Shown here piece after piece: positions 34,411 to 43,245 of a stretch of 64,000 nucleotides of DNA (the first letter of the stretch is position 1; each line of letters begins with the position of its first letter). This stretch comes from Clostridium saudiense (GTDB lineage Bacteria > Bacillota > Clostridia > Clostridiales > Clostridiaceae). The stretch spans positions 1-64,000 of the forward strand of contig NZ_CBYM010000004.1 in assembly GCF_000577815.1 (NCBI RefSeq), read 5' to 3'. A program made the translations under genes and the position numbers. The notes under the pieces are model-generated. The model worked only from the letters and a program-made list of their open reading frames with translations. It was not told the origin of the DNA and searched no databases.

Positions 34411-35676
34411 ATGAAACCATTAGCAGATTTAATTAGGCCTACACAATTAAGTGAAGTTTGTGGTCAACAACATATATTAGGAGAAAATAAAATTTTAGAT
34501 AGAATAGTAAAGAGTGGTAGAATTTCAAATATGATATTTTATGGGCCACCAGGAGTAGGAAAGACCACAGTAGCGAATATTATTGCAGAAAAGGCAGGAA
34601 AAAGATTTTATAAGCTTAATGCTACAAATGCTTCATTAAAAGATATTCAGGAAATAACAAAAGAGTTAGATACTTTTTTAGGCGTTAATGGTGTGGTTCT
34701 TTATTTAGACGAGATTCAAAACTTTAATAAAAAGCAGCAACAATCACTTTTAGAATATATTGAAGATGGAAGAATAACTTTAATTGCATCAACTACAGAA
34801 AATCCATATTTTTATATTTTTAAGGCTTTACTTTCAAGATCAACTATATTTGAGTTCAAACCAGTAGAAGAGGATGATATAAAGAAAGCGCTTAATAGAG
34901 CTATAGATATTAAAAGTAAAGGATATAATGAAATAAAATTAGATGTTAAAGATGAAGCTATAAATTATTTAGCATCTTATTGTAATGGCGATGTAAGAAA
35001 GGCTATTAATGGATTAGAAATTGCATTAAATTCAACTAGGCCTAATAGTGATAAAATTGTAGTAATTGATTTAAATGTTGTTAAGGATTCAACTCAAAGT
35101 AAGGTAATTGCTTATGATAATGATGGTGATGCACATTATGATATACTAAGTGCCTTTCAAAAATCAATTCGTGGTAGTGATGCTGACGCTGCTATTCATT
35201 ATTTAGCTAGACTTATTAAGGCTGGTGATTTGATTTCTATTTGTAGAAGATTACAAGTAATTGCAGCGGAGGATATAGGTCTTGCTTATCCACAGGCAAG
35301 TTTAATTGTAAAGTCACTAGTTGATTCTGCTAGGGAATTAGGATTTCCAGAAGCAAGAATTCCACTTGCAGAGGCAACTATCCTTTTAGCAACAAGTCCA
35401 AAATCTAATTCAGCATATTTAGCAATAGATGCAGCATTAAATGATTTAGAAAATATGTCTATAGGGGATATACCTACTCATTTAAAGGATGCTCATTATA
35501 GTGGAGCGTGTAAAATGGGAAGAGGAATTGAATATAAATATCCACATAGCTATCCTAATCATTATGTAACACAACAATATTTACCTAATAACTTGAAAAA
35601 TAGAACTTATTATGAGTATGGAGATAATAAGTTTGAAAGAGCTACAAAAGATTATTGGGATAAAATTAAAAAGTAA
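34411..35676 (+). CDS. rarA: Replication-associated recombination protein A (MgsA/RarA AAA ATPase)
   Basis: 421-residue clamp-loader-like ATPase acting at stalled forks. Walker A GPPGVGKTT, Walker B LYLDEIQNFNKKQQQSLL, sensor 1 ASTTENPYF, and the C-terminal tetramerisation domain with AAEDIGLAYPQA and GACKMGRGIEYKYPH. The N-terminus PLADLIRPTQLSEVCGQQH is typical. GAGGTG precedes the ATG. Confidence 0.96.
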   Translation: MKPLADLIRPTQLSEVCGQQHILGENKILDRIVKSGRISNMIFYGPPGVGKTTVANIIAEKAGKRFYKLNATNASLKDIQEITKELDTFLGVNGVVLYLDEIQNFNKKQQQSLLEYIEDGRITLIASTTENPYFYIFKALLSRSTIFEFKPVEEDDIKKALNRAIDIKSKGYNEIKLDVKDEAINYLASYCNGDVRKAINGLEIALNSTRPNSDKIVVIDLNVVKDSTQSKVIAYDNDGDAHYDILSAFQKSIRGSDADAAIHYLARLIKAGDLISICRRLQVIAAEDIGLAYPQASLIVKSLVDSARELGFPEARIPLAEATILLATSPKSNSAYLAIDAALNDLENMSIGDIPTHLKDAHYSGACKMGRGIEYKYPHSYPNHYVTQQYLPNNLKNRTYYEYGDNKFERATKDYWDKIKK

Positions 35677-35705
35677 AATAATAATATAATAAAATGGGGA
35701 AACAG

Positions 35706-36983
35706 ATGATGAAACAAGAGAAGTATAATGATTATTTACAAATTTTAAAAGAAGAGCTAGTACCAGCAATGGGATGTACTGAACCTATTGCCATAGCATA
35801 TGCAGCTGCAAAGGCTAGAGAAGTATTAGGGAAAATGCCAGATAAGGTTGTGGCAAAATGTAGCGGTAATATAATAAAAAATGCAATGTGTGTAACTGTT
35901 CCTAATACAGGAGATTTAGTAGGAATTAAGGCTAGTTCAATAATTGGAGTTTTAGCTGGTGATTCAAGTAAAGAATTGCAAGTTATTAGTGAAGTAGGAG
36001 AAGAGCATATAAATGAAGCTAATAAACTTATGAATGAAGATTATTGCTTTGTTGAAAGATTAGATACAGATATTCAGTTACATATAGTAATGGAAGTATA
36101 TAGTGAAAATGATAGCGCCATAGTTGAAATAAAATATGCACATAATAATATATCTAAGGTAATAAAAAATGGGGAGATATTATTCGAAGGTAATGAGGAT
36201 CCAAGTAAATATTTAGGTGTATTTATTGATAGAAGTATTTTAAATGTTAATGATATATATGAATTTGCAAATACTGTTGATATTAAAGATATAAAAGAAT
36301 TGTTAGATAAACAAATAGAGTATAACATATCAATAGCAGAAGAAGGATTAAAAGGAGAATATGGAGTAGGTATAGGTAAAATGCTTATGAAATGCTATCC
36401 AAACTCAATTGTTACTAAGCTAAAAGTTTATGCTGCAGCTGCTTCAGAAGCAAGAATGAGTGGTAGTTCATTACCTGTTATGACTAACTCAGGAAGTGGA
36501 AATCAAGGTATGGCAACTTCAATTCCAGTAATAATATATGCAAAAGAAAAGGGATTGTCTGAAGAGTTATTATATAGAGGGTTAGTATTCTCTAATCTAA
36601 TGACTATACATCAAAAAACAGGTATAGGAAGACTTTCTGCCTTTTGTGGGGCTGTAAGTGCAGGATGTGCTAGTGGAGCTGCAATTACATATTTAGAAGG
36701 TGGTACATTAGATCAAATAAATAAGACGGTTACAAATACATTAGCGAATATTTCAGGAATAGTTTGTGATGGAGCAAAGGCATCTTGTGCAGCTAAAATA
36801 GCTACCAGTGTTGATGCTAGTATGATGGGGCATTATCTTGCTATGGAAGATCAATGTTATAGTGCTAATACGGGTATATTGAAGGAAAATATTGAAAAAA
36901 CAATAACTGCAGTAGGTAGATTAGGTAAAGAGGGAATGAAAGAAACTGATAAAGAAATACTAGAAATAATGCTTGAAGTATAA
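35706..36983 (+). CDS. cyuA: L-cysteine desulfidase family protein (UPF0597)
   Basis: About 425 residues; iron-sulfur enzyme of the serine-dehydratase-alpha-like family that breaks L-cysteine to pyruvate, sulfide and ammonia. Seen: PAMGCTEPIAIAYAAAKA at the N-terminus, SGSGNQGMATSIPV, CASGAAITYLEGG and CDGAKASCAAK with conserved cluster Cys. GGGGA upstream favours the ATG pair at 35706/35709 over the ATG at 35694. It lies between rarA and the isc-like operon, so cysteine sulfur chemistry is concentrated here. Substrate naming rests on the family. Confidence 0.87.
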   Translation: MMKQEKYNDYLQILKEELVPAMGCTEPIAIAYAAAKAREVLGKMPDKVVAKCSGNIIKNAMCVTVPNTGDLVGIKASSIIGVLAGDSSKELQVISEVGEEHINEANKLMNEDYCFVERLDTDIQLHIVMEVYSENDSAIVEIKYAHNNISKVIKNGEILFEGNEDPSKYLGVFIDRSILNVNDIYEFANTVDIKDIKELLDKQIEYNISIAEEGLKGEYGVGIGKMLMKCYPNSIVTKLKVYAAAASEARMSGSSLPVMTNSGSGNQGMATSIPVIIYAKEKGLSEELLYRGLVFSNLMTIHQKTGIGRLSAFCGAVSAGCASGAAITYLEGGTLDQINKTVTNTLANISGIVCDGAKASCAAKIATSVDASMMGHYLAMEDQCYSANTGILKENIEKTITAVGRLGKEGMKETDKEILEIMLEV

Positions 36984-37108
36984 TGAATTTTAATAATATA
37001 AAAAGTTAAAAATATTTAAATAAAATAAATGATGTAATGAATAAAACTCATTAAAAAAGTTTACATAAAAAATTTGAAGTTAATTCTGAAAGTATGTGTA
37101 TTTCAGGG

Positions 37109-37137
37109 TTGACAAAAACAGAGTAAGTTAGTATGAT
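37109..37137 (+). promoter_or_regulatory. Promoter of the iscR-iscS-iscU-mnmA operon
   Basis: TTGACA (37109-37114), exactly 17 bp, TATGAT (37132-37137). The start codon of the Rrf2 gene is about 45 bases downstream, leaving room for autoregulation. Confidence 0.8.
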
Positions 37138-37182
37138 ATAAACATAAAGCAGAGCAAAAAAGTCTGAATAAGGGGTGAGAAA

Positions 37183-37635
37183 ATGAAACTATCAACTAAA
37201 GGAAGATATGGAGTAAAAGCCATGGTTGAATTAGCAATCCATTATGGAAGTTCTCCCCTATCAATAAAAACTATTTCGCAAAGGCAAGGAATATCTGAGT
37301 ATTATTTAGAGCAATTATTTTCACCGCTAAGAAGAGCAAAACTTATTAATAGTATAAGGGGGGCTCAAGGTGGATATGTTTTAGGTAGAGAACCTAAAGA
37401 TATAAAAGTATCTGATATAATGTACGTCCTTGAGGGCCCAATAGAAATTGCTGATTGTATTGAAGGGGTATCATGTGATAATATAGATTGCTGCGCAACT
37501 AGACTTTTATGGACAAAAATTAAAAATAGTATAGATGAAGTTATGGAAGGCATAACGTTACAAGATATAGTAGATGACTACAATAAAATTAAAGAAAAGA
37601 ATGAAGCATTAACATTAAAGAGGAGTGAGCAATAA
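37183..37635 (+). CDS. iscR: Rrf2 family regulator, IscR-like
   Basis: 150 residues. Winged helix: MKLSTKGRYGVKAMVELAIHYG, ISEYYLEQLFSPLRRAKLINSIRGAQGGYVL. The cluster-binding region has Cys92, Cys98 and Cys104 (plus Cys103), the same numbering as the [2Fe-2S] ligands of IscR, which argues against the cluster-free CymR type. It likely senses iron-sulfur supply and controls this operon. Its stop overlaps the iscS start (TAATG). Confidence 0.9.
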   Translation: MKLSTKGRYGVKAMVELAIHYGSSPLSIKTISQRQGISEYYLEQLFSPLRRAKLINSIRGAQGGYVLGREPKDIKVSDIMYVLEGPIEIADCIEGVSCDNIDCCATRLLWTKIKNSIDEVMEGITLQDIVDDYNKIKEKNEALTLKRSEQ

Positions 37636-38819
37636 TGAAAACAGTATATATGGACTATGCGGCTACTACTTATGTAAAGCCAGAAGTTTTAGAAGAAATG
37701 ATGCCGTATTTTACAGAAAAGTTTGGTAATCCATCATCTTTTTATGGAATATCAAGAGAAACTAAGATGGCAATTGATAAAGCTAGAGGTCAAGTTGCTA
37801 AAGCTTTAAATTGTGATATGAATGAGGTTTACTTCACAGGGGGTGGATCTGAGTCAGATAACTGGGCAATTAAAGGTATTGCATCAGCACATAGAAAAAA
37901 AGGAAATCATATAATAACTACTAAGATAGAACATCATGCAGTTCTTCATACTTGTGAATATCTAGAAAAGAATGGTTTTGAAGTAACTTATTTAGATGTT
38001 AATGAAGAAGGATTTATTGATTTAGAAGAATTAAAAAATGCAATAACTGATAAAACTATTTTAGTATCAATTATGTTTGCAAATAATGAAATTGGAACTA
38101 TTCAACCAATAAAAGAAATTGGTGCAATTTGTAGAGAAAGAAAAGTTCTATTCCATACAGATGCAGTTCAAGCAGTTGGAAATGTTCCAGTTGATGTAAA
38201 AGAAATGAATATAGACCTTTTATCTTTAGCAGGACATAAGATTTATGGACCTAAAGGAATAGGTGCTTTATACATAAGAAAAGGTGTAAGAATAGACAAT
38301 TTAATCCATGGTGGAGGTCAAGAAAGAGCTAGAAGAGCAGGTACAGAAAATATAGCTTCAGTTGTTGGATTAGGTAAAGCTATAGAGTTAGCTACAAATG
38401 ATATTGAAGCTCACATGGAAAGACTTACAGTGCTTAGAGATAAACTTATAGATGGAATATTAGAAAGAGTTCCATATTCATATTTAAATGGACCAAGAGG
38501 TGATAAGAGATTACCTGGTAATGTAAATGTAAGATTTACGTATATAGAAGGTGAATCAATTTTATTATCTTTAGATTTTGAAGGAATATGTGCATCAAGT
38601 GGTAGTGCTTGTACATCAGGATCATTAGACCCATCACATGTACTTTTAGCAATAGGATTACCACATGAATTAGCTCATGGATCATTAAGATTAACATTAG
38701 GTGATGGATCAACAGAAGAAGATGTTGATTATGTTTTAGAGGTATTACCTGGAATTATTCAAAGAATTAGAAATATGTCACCATTATGGAGTGATTTTGT
38801 TAAGAAGGGAGAAAAATAA
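37635..38819 (+). CDS. iscS: Cysteine desulfurase
   Basis: 394-residue PLP enzyme that takes sulfur from cysteine for iron-sulfur clusters and tRNA thiolation. N-terminal YMDYAATT, PLP Lys in SLAGHKIYGPKG, RRAGTENI, and the catalytic Cys in SSGSACTSGS. NifS/IscS type I. It is followed after 2 bases by the scaffold gene and then mnmA, to which it should supply sulfur. Confidence 0.96.
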   Translation: MKTVYMDYAATTYVKPEVLEEMMPYFTEKFGNPSSFYGISRETKMAIDKARGQVAKALNCDMNEVYFTGGGSESDNWAIKGIASAHRKKGNHIITTKIEHHAVLHTCEYLEKNGFEVTYLDVNEEGFIDLEELKNAITDKTILVSIMFANNEIGTIQPIKEIGAICRERKVLFHTDAVQAVGNVPVDVKEMNIDLLSLAGHKIYGPKGIGALYIRKGVRIDNLIHGGGQERARRAGTENIASVVGLGKAIELATNDIEAHMERLTVLRDKLIDGILERVPYSYLNGPRGDKRLPGNVNVRFTYIEGESILLSLDFEGICASSGSACTSGSLDPSHVLLAIGLPHELAHGSLRLTLGDGSTEEDVDYVLEVLPGIIQRIRNMSPLWSDFVKKGEK

Positions 38820-38821
38820 TT

Positions 38822-39265
38822 ATGATATATACAGATAAAGTTATGGACCATTTTAGAAATCCAAGAAATGTAGGAGAAATTGAAGACGCAAATGGTATTG
38901 GAGAAGTTGGAAATGCTAAATGCGGAGATATAATGAGAGTTTACTTAAAGGTAGAAGATAACATTATTAAAGATGTTAAATTCCAAACTTTTGGATGTGG
39001 ATCAGCTATAGCTTCATCTTCAATGGCTACAGAAATGATTAAAGGAAAGACTTTAGAAGAAGCTTGGGAATTATCAAATAAAGCAGTTGCTGAAGCTTTA
39101 GATGGACTTCCACCAGTAAAAATGCACTGTTCAGTATTAGCTGAAGAAGCTATACACAAAGCAATTAATGACTACAGAAAAAATGCTGGTTTAAGCACTG
39201 AAGGATGGGAATTCGAAGAAACAGATCATGATGAATTACATGATGCAGTACACGGACACGAATAA
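38822..39265 (+). CDS. iscU: Iron-sulfur cluster scaffold protein IscU/NifU-N
   Basis: 147 residues with the three cluster Cys: [24 protein letters not shown] and [14 protein letters not shown]. The C-terminus is acidic and His-rich ([13 protein letters not shown]), longer than usual and possibly metal-binding. It is cotranscribed with iscS. Confidence 0.95.
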   Translation: MIYTDKVMDHFRNPRNVGEIEDANGIGEVGNAKCGDIMRVYLKVEDNIIKDVKFQTFGCGSAIASSSMATEMIKGKTLEEAWELSNKAVAEALDGLPPVKMHCSVLAEEAIHKAINDYRKNAGLSTEGWEFEETDHDELHDAVHGHE

Positions 39266-39285
39266 AAAACTTAAGGTGTGATTTG

Positions 39286-40371
39286 ATGGAAAAGAAGAAA
39301 AAAGTAGTTATAGGTATGAGTGGCGGAGTTGATAGCTCCGTTGCTGCTTACCTTTTAAAAGAACAAGGCTATGATGTAATTGGTGTTACAATGCAAATAT
39401 GGCAAGAAGATAAAGATTATACAGAAAGAGAAGGTGGGTGTTGTTCACTTTCAGCTGTAGATGATGCAAGAAGAGTTGCAAATAAAATTGGTATTCCTTT
39501 TTATGTAATGAACTTTAGAGATAGCTTTAAAGAAAAAGTTATTGATTATTTTGTTCAAGAATACATAGATGGAAAAACACCAAATCCATGTATAGCATGT
39601 AATAAACATTTAAAATTTGATGAGCTATTAAGAAAAGCTCAAGGTATAGGTGCGGATTATGTTGCAACAGGTCACTATGCTAAAATCGAGCAAGATGAAA
39701 ATGGAAGATATCTTTTAATTCGTTCAGATGATGATAGAAAAGACCAAACATATGCATTATATAACTTTACTCAAGAACAATTAGCACATACTCTTATGCC
39801 TTGTGGTGAATATACTAAGGATAGAATAAGAGAAATTGCTAAAGAAATTGGATTATCAGTATATAATAAGAAAGATAGTGAAGAAATTTGCTTTATACCA
39901 GATAATAATCATGGTAGATACATAAGTGAAGCTAGACCGCTAGAAGTTGTACCAGGAAACTTTGTTGATAAAAACGGAAATATATTAGGGCAACATAAAG
40001 GGATAGTTTACTATACTATAGGTCAAAGAAAAGGACTTGGAATAGCTCTTGGAAGACCTGTATTTGTAACAGATATTAATCCTAGAACTAATGAAGTAGT
40101 ATTAGGTCCAGAAGAGGATATATTTAAGACTGACTTAGTTGCTAAGGATGTTAACTTTATTCCATTTGATAAGCTTGAAGAACCAATAACAGTTGAAGCA
40201 AAGGTTAGATATTCAGGAAAACCAGCTGAAGCAGTTATTTCACCTTTAAGAGATGGTAAAGTTAAAGTAAGTTTTAAAGAAAAACAAAGAGCAATAACAA
40301 AAGGCCAATCAGTTGTTTTCTATCAAGGAAACAAAGTTGTTGGTGGAGGAATTATTGCCGGAATAATATAA
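39286..40371 (+). CDS. mnmA: tRNA-specific 2-thiouridylase
   Basis: About 361 residues; makes 2-thiouridine at position 34 of Lys, Glu and Gln tRNAs. PP-loop [12 protein letters not shown], catalytic Cys in [11 protein letters not shown] and the second in [10 protein letters not shown], and a C-terminal barrel from [11 protein letters not shown] start at the ATG at 39286, 5 bases after AAGGTGTG; a TTG lies 3 bases earlier. Sulfur comes from the upstream desulfurase. Confidence 0.96.
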   Translation: MEKKKKVVIGMSGGVDSSVAAYLLKEQGYDVIGVTMQIWQEDKDYTEREGGCCSLSAVDDARRVANKIGIPFYVMNFRDSFKEKVIDYFVQEYIDGKTPNPCIACNKHLKFDELLRKAQGIGADYVATGHYAKIEQDENGRYLLIRSDDDRKDQTYALYNFTQEQLAHTLMPCGEYTKDRIREIAKEIGLSVYNKKDSEEICFIPDNNHGRYISEARPLEVVPGNFVDKNGNILGQHKGIVYYTIGQRKGLGIALGRPVFVTDINPRTNEVVLGPEEDIFKTDLVAKDVNFIPFDKLEEPITVEAKVRYSGKPAEAVISPLRDGKVKVSFKEKQRAITKGQSVVFYQGNKVVGGGIIAGII

Positions 40372-40375
40372 AATA

Positions 40376-40435
40376 AAAGGTCGTAGCATTTGAACTCATA
40401 ATTATATGATAATGGTTCATTTGCTATGACTTTTA
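40376..40435 (+). terminator. Terminator of the isc-mnmA operon
   Basis: A long stem (AAAGGTCGTAGCA with TGCTATGACTTT, two mismatches or wobbles) with an inner hairpin, followed by TTTATTT. Confidence 0.75.
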
Positions 40436-40458
40436 TTTAATTAAAAGCTAAGAGTAAA

Positions 40459-40594
40459 GTTAGTTAAGAGTTAATAGTTAAAAGTTAAGGAATGAATTCA
40501 GCTTATGCTAAATTTCTAAAAATATATAATATAGAAACTCCAAAAGGAGTTTCTATATTAATTATTAACTATTAACTAATAACTATTAACTAAA
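40459..40594. repeat. Inverted-repeat element with GTTAATAGTTA arms and a central hairpin
   Basis: The left arm (40459-40490) is a run of GTTAA-rich heptamer-like units and the right arm (40561-40594) holds their complements. Between them is a perfect 15-bp hairpin (TAATATAGAAACTCC, AAAA loop, 40527-40560) that serves as the asnA terminator on the minus strand, followed there by a T-rich tract. The whole looks like a small palindromic element inserted at the end of asnA. Confidence 0.6.
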
Positions 40595-41620
40595 CTAAAG
40601 TAGCTCTATGCCAGCTTCTTCACATTTTTCGTGAGTATAGTTATCCCAAATAGAAGCTTGAACTTCTCCTATATGTGCTTTTCTTAAGAAGAACATACAA
40701 ATTCTTGATTGTCCAATTCCTCCGCCCATAGTAAGTGGTAGTTTATCTTCAAATAATGCTTTGTGGAATGGAAGTTCACGTCTATCTTCACAGTTAGCTT
40801 TCTTTAATTGATAATCTAAGGCTTCTTTATCAACTCTTATGCCCATAGAAGATAATTCAATTGCTGAATCAAATAATGGATCATAGAATAAAATATCTCC
40901 ATTTAAGCTCCAGTCATCATAGTCAGGACTTCTTCCATCATGCTTTTCACCAGATTTTAATGTATCACCAATTCCTTGAATAAATACTGCCTTATGTTTT
41001 TTGCAAATTGCATTTTCTCTTTCTTTAGCTGTAAGTTCAGGATACATATCTTCTAATTCTTGTGCCGTTACAAAAGTGATATCTTGTGGTAGAATTTTTT
41101 CGATTGAAGGATATTGTGTAGATACAAAATCTTCAGTAGCTTTAAAAACAGAAAATATCTTTCTTACTGTGCTTTTTAAAGTATCAGTAGTTCTTTCTTC
41201 TTTTGTAATTACCTTTTCCCAATCCCATTGATCTACATAAATAGAGTGTAGATTATCTAATTCTTCATCTCGTCTAATTGCATTCATATCAGTATATAAA
41301 CCAGATCCAGGTTGAAATTTATATCTGTGAAGCGCAAATCTTTTCCATTTGGCAAGTGAATGAACTATTTCTAAGTTACTATCTTTAATAGCAAGCATAT
41401 CAAAGCTTACAGGTCTTTCTATTCCATTTAAGTTATCATTTAAACCTGAACCATTTTCAAGGAATAGTGGAGCAGAAACTCTTGTTAGGTTTAAAGTTGC
41501 GGCAAGGTTGCTTTCAAAAAAATCCTTGACTTTCTTTATTGCTATTTCAGTTTCAATTAATGATAACTTTGATTTGTAGTTTTGTGGTATAAATACCTTT
41601 GATTTTAATTCTTTTGTCAT
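40595..41620 (-). CDS. asnA: Aspartate-ammonia ligase (asparagine synthetase A)
   Basis: 341 residues; makes asparagine from aspartate, ammonia and ATP, related to aspartyl-tRNA synthetase. Motifs: [46 protein letters not shown], and the class II motif [16 protein letters not shown] near the C-terminus. AGGAGGT precedes the ATG. It is controlled by an Asn T-box in a leader of about 530 bases. Confidence 0.96.
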   Translation of the reverse strand: MTKELKSKVFIPQNYKSKLSLIETEIAIKKVKDFFESNLAATLNLTRVSAPLFLENGSGLNDNLNGIERPVSFDMLAIKDSNLEIVHSLAKWKRFALHRYKFQPGSGLYTDMNAIRRDEELDNLHSIYVDQWDWEKVITKEERTTDTLKSTVRKIFSVFKATEDFVSTQYPSIEKILPQDITFVTAQELEDMYPELTAKERENAICKKHKAVFIQGIGDTLKSGEKHDGRSPDYDDWSLNGDILFYDPLFDSAIELSSMGIRVDKEALDYQLKKANCEDRRELPFHKALFEDKLPLTMGGGIGQSRICMFFLRKAHIGEVQASIWDNYTHEKCEEAGIELL

Positions 41621-41644
41621 GTTAATAACCTCCTAAAAATAATA

Positions 41645-42148
41645 TAAAAAAACCTTCCATCCTAAATAAATAGGACGAAAGGTTACTTCCGCGGTACCAC
41701 CTAATTTGCATCAAGCCTCTTAATCAGTGCTAAATTAATAATAATTTAAGACTGTCCTTTTTTAACGGTAAGGCCCCGTCTAAGTCTACTTAAGTGAGAT
41801 AAGTGAGATTCCAAATTTTAATTTGGCAAATCGAACTTACATCTTTGACGTAAGGAAAAGATGTTTCCTTTTAAGGTTCAATTTTAATTTGGCAAATCGA
41901 ACTTACATCTTTGACGTAAGGAAAAGATGTTTCCTTTTAAGGTTCAATTTTAATTTGGCAAATCGAACTTACATCTTTGACGTAAGGAAAAGATGTTTCC
42001 TTTTCAATCTCAATTGTTCGGTTAGAAGCTCAGGAATGTTTTTCATTAAAACTAATCTTATAAGGCTTACACCATCCCTTACTCGCTTAAAGATATCATT
42101 AAAATTACTCTTTCCTTCAATGCTGATTATGTGTTTTAAATTTAAATT
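41645..42148 (-). ncRNA. Asparagine T-box leader of asnA, interrupted by structured repeats
   Basis: Minus-strand promoter TTTACA (42183-42178), 17 bp, TATTAT (42160-42155). Stem I (about 42128-42020) has the AGTA bend, distal GGGATGGTG and a specifier loop with AAC (42040-42038, Asn) followed by A. A stem II/III region lies near 41720-41800. The T-box AGGTGGTACCGCGG is at 41702-41689 and the terminator at 41684-41651 (AACCTTTCGTCCT region) with seven T. Repeat cluster C (41809-42004) sits between stem I and the rest. Uncharged tRNA-Asn should prevent termination. Confidence 0.93.
41809..42004 (+). repeat. Structured tandem repeat cluster C (three 66-bp units) inside the asnA leader
   Basis: Three almost identical units in exact 66-bp register (CGAACTTAC boxes at 41832, 41898 and 41964). 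Each has ATTTTAATTTGG, the CGAACTTAC box, a perfect 8-bp stem ACATCTTT/AAAGATGT, and GTTTCC. The first unit is preceded by AAGTGAGATTCC, like cluster D. In asnA RNA the complement is transcribed, and its stems still form. Confidence 0.9.
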
Positions 42149-42339
42149 AATATTATAATATACTAAAGTTAATAAAATGTAAAGAGTAAAAATGAATAAA
42201 ATGTAAAATATGTGTAAGCTATTAATTACTATTATTGAAAAGAGGGACATATTATTTTACTTTTTACATAATATAATATAGAATAAATAGTTGAAATAAT
42301 AAATTATTTTAAATATAAATTTTTATGGGGAGATGAAAA

Positions 42340-43050
42340 ATGAAGAAAAAAATTAATTGGCAAAAGTTATTAAGCTACTTTGTGTTAATTACTTTAATTT
42401 TGACTACTATATTCTTAATTTTTGAGATAAATGATGCACCAACAGTTGCAGATTCAACTGAATCTTTTGTGCGTTTAAAAAGTGATTATGCATTGATGTT
42501 ATCTCAATGTATTTTAGGTATAGTAGCAATGTTATTACCAGGGATGTTAGAAAATAAATTTAAAATAGCAATCCCATCTTATATGTTGATTTTATATACA
42601 ATATTCTTATATGCAGCAATATATTTAGGTGAAGTTAGAAGTTTTTATTATAATGTTCCAAATTGGGATAATATATTACATACTTTTAGTGGAGCAATGA
42701 TTGGAGCTTTAGGATTTTCAATTGTTACTTTATTGAATAAGACAGAAAAGGTACCAATAGTTTTAAGTCCTCTTTTTGTTGCGTTATTTTCATTTTGTTT
42801 TGCAGTAACATTAGGTGTTATTTGGGAGTTTTATGAATTTACCTTTGATGGAATTTTAGGGCTTAATATGCAAAAATTCGCCTTGGAAAATGGTACTCAA
42901 TTAATAGGAAGAGCTGCATTAACGGATACAATGGTAGATTTATTTGTAGATGCAGTTGGAGCATTTATAATGAGTGTTATTGGTTATATTTCATTAAGGT
43001 ATAACAAAGGCTGGATTGAAAAACTTCAAGTAAGAAGTACAAGAAAATAA
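42340..43050 (+). CDS. Membrane protein, DUF2238/YjdF-like
   Basis: 236 residues with about seven hydrophobic helices. Conserved polar motifs within the membrane region, WDNILHTFSGAMIGALGF, VIWEFYEFTFDG and DTMVDLFVDAVGA, match the DUF2238-type family, whose function is not known. GGGGAGATG lies before the ATG. Monocistronic, followed by a strong terminator. Confidence 0.8.
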   Translation: MKKKINWQKLLSYFVLITLILTTIFLIFEINDAPTVADSTESFVRLKSDYALMLSQCILGIVAMLLPGMLENKFKIAIPSYMLILYTIFLYAAIYLGEVRSFYYNVPNWDNILHTFSGAMIGALGFSIVTLLNKTEKVPIVLSPLFVALFSFCFAVTLGVIWEFYEFTFDGILGLNMQKFALENGTQLIGRAALTDTMVDLFVDAVGAFIMSVIGYISLRYNKGWIEKLQVRSTRK

Positions 43051-43058
43051 TAAATATA

Positions 43059-43102
43059 AAAAGTAAAATGAATTATAATATTAAAATTCATTTTACTTTT
43101 TT
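43059..43102 (+). terminator. Rho-independent terminator
   Basis: AAAAGTAAAATGAATT with its perfect complement, about 12-base loop, and a T-run. Confidence 0.9.
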
Positions 43103-43245
43103 TATTATTAAAAAATAAAATTTTTAGTAACTAAATGTAAATATTTTTAATTATAAAGAGGAGAATATAATATTTTGTTGGAAAAATTTTCAGCATAAGT
43201 ATATAATTAATATAAATAATTTAAATAAAATTTGGAGGTTATAAA

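Noticed and set aside
41823-42158. A 111-residue reading frame with repeated NRTYIFDVRKRC segments
   Set aside because: It is only the translation of the three 66-bp structured repeats and T-box stem I; there is no good ribosome site, and the opposite strand is the asnA leader.
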